Translations under genes and position numbers: made by a program
Source: Pseudomonadota bacterium
Lineage (GTDB): Bacteria > Pseudomonadota > Alphaproteobacteria > HIMB59 > GCA-002718135
NCBI GenBank assembly: GCA_027625355.1
Contig: JAQBWI010000012.1
Location: 1-16,866, forward strand
Reading direction: 5' to 3'
Length of the DNA stretch: 16,866 bases
Shown here: in pieces, positions 16,567 through 16,866 of the stretch
Layout of the letters: each line of letters starts with the position of its first letter
How positions within the stretch are numbered: position 1 is the first letter of the stretch
The notes under the pieces: model-generated
Told to the model about the DNA's origin: nothing
Database searches by the model: none
Seen by the model: the letters and a program-made list of their open reading frames with translations, nothing else

Positions 16567-16797
16567 TTACTCCGTTCTAGTTTTTAGCATTAATGCATGA
16601 AGTTCATTACCCATTTTTCCTTTTAATGAGTCATATACCATTTTATGTTGTTCTATCTTAGATTTACCAACAAAAGATTTTGAGGTCACAGTAGCACTGT
16701 AATGATCGCCGTCACCTCTTAAATCTTCAATGTTAACTGTAGAGTCAGGAATACTCTCTTTAATATGATTTTCTAATTCTTCTTTTGATAGAGGCAT
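16567..16797 (-). CDS. bolA: BolA family protein (IbaG/YrbA-like short form)
   Basis: This 76-residue single-domain BolA-like protein partners CGFS glutaredoxins in Fe-S cluster and iron handling. The core pattern is DGDHYSATV (29-37), the signature FVGKSKIEQHKMVYDSL (42-58, with H51), then the end ELHALMLKT (65-73, H67). Conserved histidines for shared cluster ligation with glutaredoxin are present, and there is no cysteine. The short length and DGDHY wording resemble the IbaG-type subgroup more than the approximately 105-residue stress-morphogene BolA. It is the first gene of a bolA-grxD-rarD run. A TATAAT box on its strand at 16818-16823 lies 20 bases before the ATG, without a good -35, and is a possible promoter. 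Confidence 0.94.
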   Translation of the reverse strand: MPLSKEELENHIKESIPDSTVNIEDLRGDGDHYSATVTSKSFVGKSKIEQHKMVYDSLKGKMGNELHALMLKTRTE

Positions 16798-16866
16798 AAT
16801 ATTTAAATAGTTTATTAATTATAAAAAATAAAGATTATTTAATTTTATTTTTAAAAATCCAATCTA

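Noticed and set aside
16835..16866. Minus-strand open frame at the right edge ending in TAA at 16835-16837 (about nine residues)
   Set aside because: It is too short to identify. A neighbour such as purL often precedes bolA in alphaproteobacteria, but these residues do not let me support it, and the rest of the region before bolA is plain AT-rich sequence.

Overview
This is a strongly AT-rich, densely packed bacterial chromosome segment. The largest gap between genes is about 70 bases, several neighbours overlap, and there are no tRNA, rRNA, CRISPR or insertion-sequence signals. Ribosomal protein S4, the glutamyl-tRNA synthetase type and the trmJ-rpsD / grxD-bolA neighbourhood all look alphaproteobacterial. 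The base composition and compactness suggest a genome-streamlined, probably marine, free-living lineage (SAR11-like, HIMB59-like or AEGEAN-169-like). That placement is inference; no marker here fixes the genus.

Layout. (1) Bases 1-4479 hold a polyamine module: the tail of a PotA-like ABC ATPase, two PotB/PotC-type permeases on the plus strand, then a convergent PuuA-type gamma-glutamylputrescine synthetase and a divergent PuuB-type FAD oxidase. The short puuA-puuB gap carries a perfect 11-bp inverted repeat that overlaps putative divergent promoters and the puuB start codon. (2) Bases 4476-6798, minus strand: a threonylcarbamoyl-AMP synthase (Sua5) overlapping a D-2-hydroxyglutarate/D-lactate dehydrogenase-type flavoprotein. 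(3) Bases 6862-15334, plus strand: an orphan ParF-like ParA ATPase, glmU, class II DAHP synthase, a short NAD synthetase, a glutamyl-tRNA synthetase, citramalate synthase, trmJ and rpsD. (4) Bases 15322-16797, minus strand: bolA, a monothiol glutaredoxin and a RarD-type transporter, nearly contiguous.

How the genes fit together. Region 1 would import putrescine/spermidine and begin their oxidation by the gamma-glutamylated route; the later Puu enzymes are not in this window. Region 3 is a series of housekeeping and biosynthetic genes (cell wall precursor, aromatic amino acids, NAD, tRNA charging, isoleucine via citramalate, tRNA modification, ribosome). Some of these appear to have their own promoters placed so close to the start codon that near-leaderless mRNAs are likely. 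Region 4 pairs the known Fe-S trafficking partners BolA and CGFS glutaredoxin.

I do not see a clear, previously undescribed multi-gene system. The best leads are the puuA-puuB palindrome, the parB-less ParF-like ATPase next to glmU with direct repeats at its start, the eroded KMSKS-type motif in the glutamyl-tRNA synthetase, the Bacteroidota-like short NadE, and the near-leaderless promoter geometry.
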